Assembly (NCBI GenBank): GCA_016937725.1
Contig: JAFGVZ010000079.1
Span: 1-6,551 of the forward strand
DNA from: Paracoccaceae bacterium
GTDB lineage: Bacteria > Pseudomonadota > Alphaproteobacteria > Rhodobacterales > Rhodobacteraceae
Reading direction: 5' to 3'
DNA length: 6,551 nucleotides
Below, piece after piece: positions 5,206-6,551 of this stretch. The position numbers and the translations under genes are program-made. The notes below the pieces were generated by a model that worked only from the letters and a program-made list of their open reading frames with translations, was not told where the DNA came from and did not search any database. Each line of letters begins with the position of its first letter. Within the stretch, counting starts at the first letter, position 1.

Positions 5206-6551
5206 TGGTGCGGCCCAAGCCTTTTGCAATGGCGGGTGTTGCCTCTGTGGTGGTCACCGCCGGGGCGACGGCTTTGCTGGTCCGGGGGCTGGCGCTGGAG
5301 GCGACCCATCCGGGTCTGGCCTTGCTGTTCGTGGCTTTATTTGCTGTGACAACCTTGCTGTTGGCCTTCTCGGCCATGCTCGCCTTGATCGGCATTCGGC
5401 CAGACGCCACGCCCGCGGCGTTGCCGCAAGGCGTGGTGCCCATGCCCGCAGGCCGCAGCGCTGTAATCTGGCTGATCGCGGGCGAGGCCCCGGAGCCCAT
5501 CGCCCAACGCGTTGCAGAATTCCTGTCTGGGCTAGAACGCAGCGGGCAAAGCCATGATTGCGATGTTTTCGTGCTGTCGGACACCAAAGACCCCGTCGCC
5601 CAAGTGCAAGAGCAGGCCGTGTTTGCCGAGTTGCGCGGGCGGATCAACTACCGCAACCGCCCCGACCCGATGGGGCGCAAGCCCGGAAACATTCAGGCTT
5701 GGCTGTCCGAGCATGGCGCGCGCTACGACACTTTCCTGCTGCTTGACGCAGACAGTGGCTTTAGCGCGCACATGCTGGCCCGGATGCGGGCGCAGATGGC
5801 GGCAAACCCGCGCCTTGGACTGCTGCAAGCCGCGATCCAGCTGCGCCCGAATGCAACGCGTTTTGGGCAGATGCAGCGGTTGTCCGCCCGGTTGTCGGGG
5901 CCGGTCATAACCCGTGGCTTGGCGCGGATTTGTGGCACGACCGGCAATTATTGGGGTCATAACGCGCTGATCCGCACACGCGCGCTGGCCGCGATCGCGC
6001 CCTTGCCAATCCTGACCGGCAAGCCTCCGTTCGGCGGTCCGATCCTGAGCCACGATTTCGTCGAGGCTGCCTATCTGCGCCGCGCCGGGTGGGAGGTTCG
6101 GCTTTGCCCTGATGCCAGCGGTTCGTTCGAGGATGCGCCCGCCAGCATCGCCGCCCATCTGCGCCGCGACAGGCGGTGGGCGCAGGGCAATCTGCAACAT
6201 CTGCGCCTGATTGCCGAGAAAGGGCTGCACCCGGTTAGCCGCCTGCATCTGGCGCAGGGGATATTGGCCTATCTGGCCGCCCCAATCTGGCTGGTGATGG
6301 TTGTGTTGGTCGGCACTGGGGCAGTCAGGTTCACGGGCGCAGTGCTGTGGCCATTTGCGGTGATTCTGCTACTGTTGGTGGTGCCGAAACTGGCGGGTCT
6401 TGCGGCGCGCCGCAGAGCACTTGCGCGCCCTGCACGGCGCGTGGTGCTGTTGCGCGCGTTTGGTGCAGAGCTTGTCTGCTCGACACTCTTTGCCCCGATT
6501 GCGATGCTTTGGCGCAGCGGGTTCGTGGCCACCACCTTGGCCGGGCGCAGC
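5205..6551 (+). CDS. opgH: OpgH/MdoH glucosyltransferase for osmoregulated periplasmic glucans (3' end outside window)
   Basis: The first 449 residues of a GT2-family inner-membrane glucosyltransferase; the frame is still open at the window end. Two helices (about 10-30 and 40-65) precede the cytoplasmic catalytic domain. Family motifs are strong: VLSDTKDP (123-130), GRKPGN (near 158), LLLDADS (178-184), NYWGHNALIR (248-257), PFGGPILSHDFVEA (275-288) and RRDRRWAQGNLQH (320-332, the (Q/R)xxRW acceptor motif). Membrane segments follow from about 347. In E. coli, OpgH uses UDP-glucose, and acyl carrier protein, to build and export the beta-1,2-linked glucan backbone. The N-terminus is much shorter than in the 847-residue E. 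coli protein, leaving only about 120 residues before the catalytic domain. ATG 5205 overlaps the preceding stop as TAATG, with GGGGCGG just upstream. The usual partner opgG is not upstream; it may lie beyond the right edge or elsewhere. Confidence 0.93.
   Translation, partial: MVRPKPFAMAGVASVVVTAGATALLVRGLALEATHPGLALLFVALFAVTTLLLAFSAMLALIGIRPDATPAALPQGVVPMPAGRSAVIWLIAGEAPEPIAQRVAEFLSGLERSGQSHDCDVFVLSDTKDPVAQVQEQAVFAELRGRINYRNRPDPMGRKPGNIQAWLSEHGARYDTFLLLDADSGFSAHMLARMRAQMAANPRLGLLQAAIQLRPNATRFGQMQRLSARLSGPVITRGLARICGTTGNYWGHNALIRTRALAAIAPLPILTGKPPFGGPILSHDFVEAAYLRRAGWEVRLCPDASGSFEDAPASIAAHLRRDRRWAQGNLQHLRLIAEKGLHPVSRLHLAQGILAYLAAPIWLVMVVLVGTGAVRFTGAVLWPFAVILLLLVVPKLAGLAARRRALARPARRVVLLRAFGAELVCSTLFAPIAMLWRSGFVATTLAGRS

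Noticed and set aside
4970..5647. 225-residue minus-strand open frame across cytochrome b561 and opgH
   Set aside because: It is antisense to two well-supported genes and its product has low complexity (Ala/Ser/Thr/Arg-rich) with no motif; a typical high-GC shadow.
5532..6248. 238-residue minus-strand open frame inside opgH
   Set aside because: It is antisense to the strongest catalytic motifs of OpgH, which explain the conservation here; no domain or start signal.

Overview
The window is high-GC, gene-dense DNA. Its content (c-type cytochrome, cytochrome b561, OpgH-type glucan synthase), its codon usage and its tightly overlapping genes suggest an alphaproteobacterium, most likely of the Rhodobacteraceae. 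That placement is inferred from gene content and style; no rRNA gene is present to fix it.

Layout: (1) 1-216 (+) is the C-terminal end of a class I c-type cytochrome. It meets, tail to tail and with overlapping stop codons, (2) 213-1121 (-), a one-component regulator that joins an excisionase/MerR-like helix-turn-helix to a periplasmic-binding-protein-like sensor domain. (3) A 163-base gap (1122-1284) precedes the regulator and carries an imperfect palindrome and an AT-rich -10-like site. (4) 4525 down to 1285 (-) is a compact three-gene operon, all joined by ATGA start/stop overlaps. In transcription order it encodes a CDP-alcohol phosphatidyltransferase, a membrane-anchored alkaline-phosphatase-superfamily (sulfatase/phosphotransferase-like) protein, and a stand-alone lysylphosphatidylglycerol-synthase-type membrane domain (flippase-like). 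(5) A 137-base divergent intergenic region (4526-4662) separates it from (6) a + strand operon. This begins with a cytochrome b561 (4663-5205), which overlaps as TAATG with opgH (5205 to the window end), the glucosyltransferase for osmoregulated periplasmic glucans (OPG).

Taken together, the centre and right of the window are about the cell envelope. OpgH makes and exports a glucan backbone. The divergent operon has the parts to make a phospholipid, transfer a head group from it on the outer face of the inner membrane, and move lipid across the membrane. In E. coli the analogous logic is phosphatidylglycerol plus OpgB, which decorates OPG with phosphoglycerol. Whether this operon decorates OPG, LPS or another lipid cannot be decided from sequence alone, but the pairing is the most interesting hypothesis here. 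The left end is a separate redox/regulatory unit. No mobile elements, CRISPR arrays, tRNA or rRNA genes were seen.
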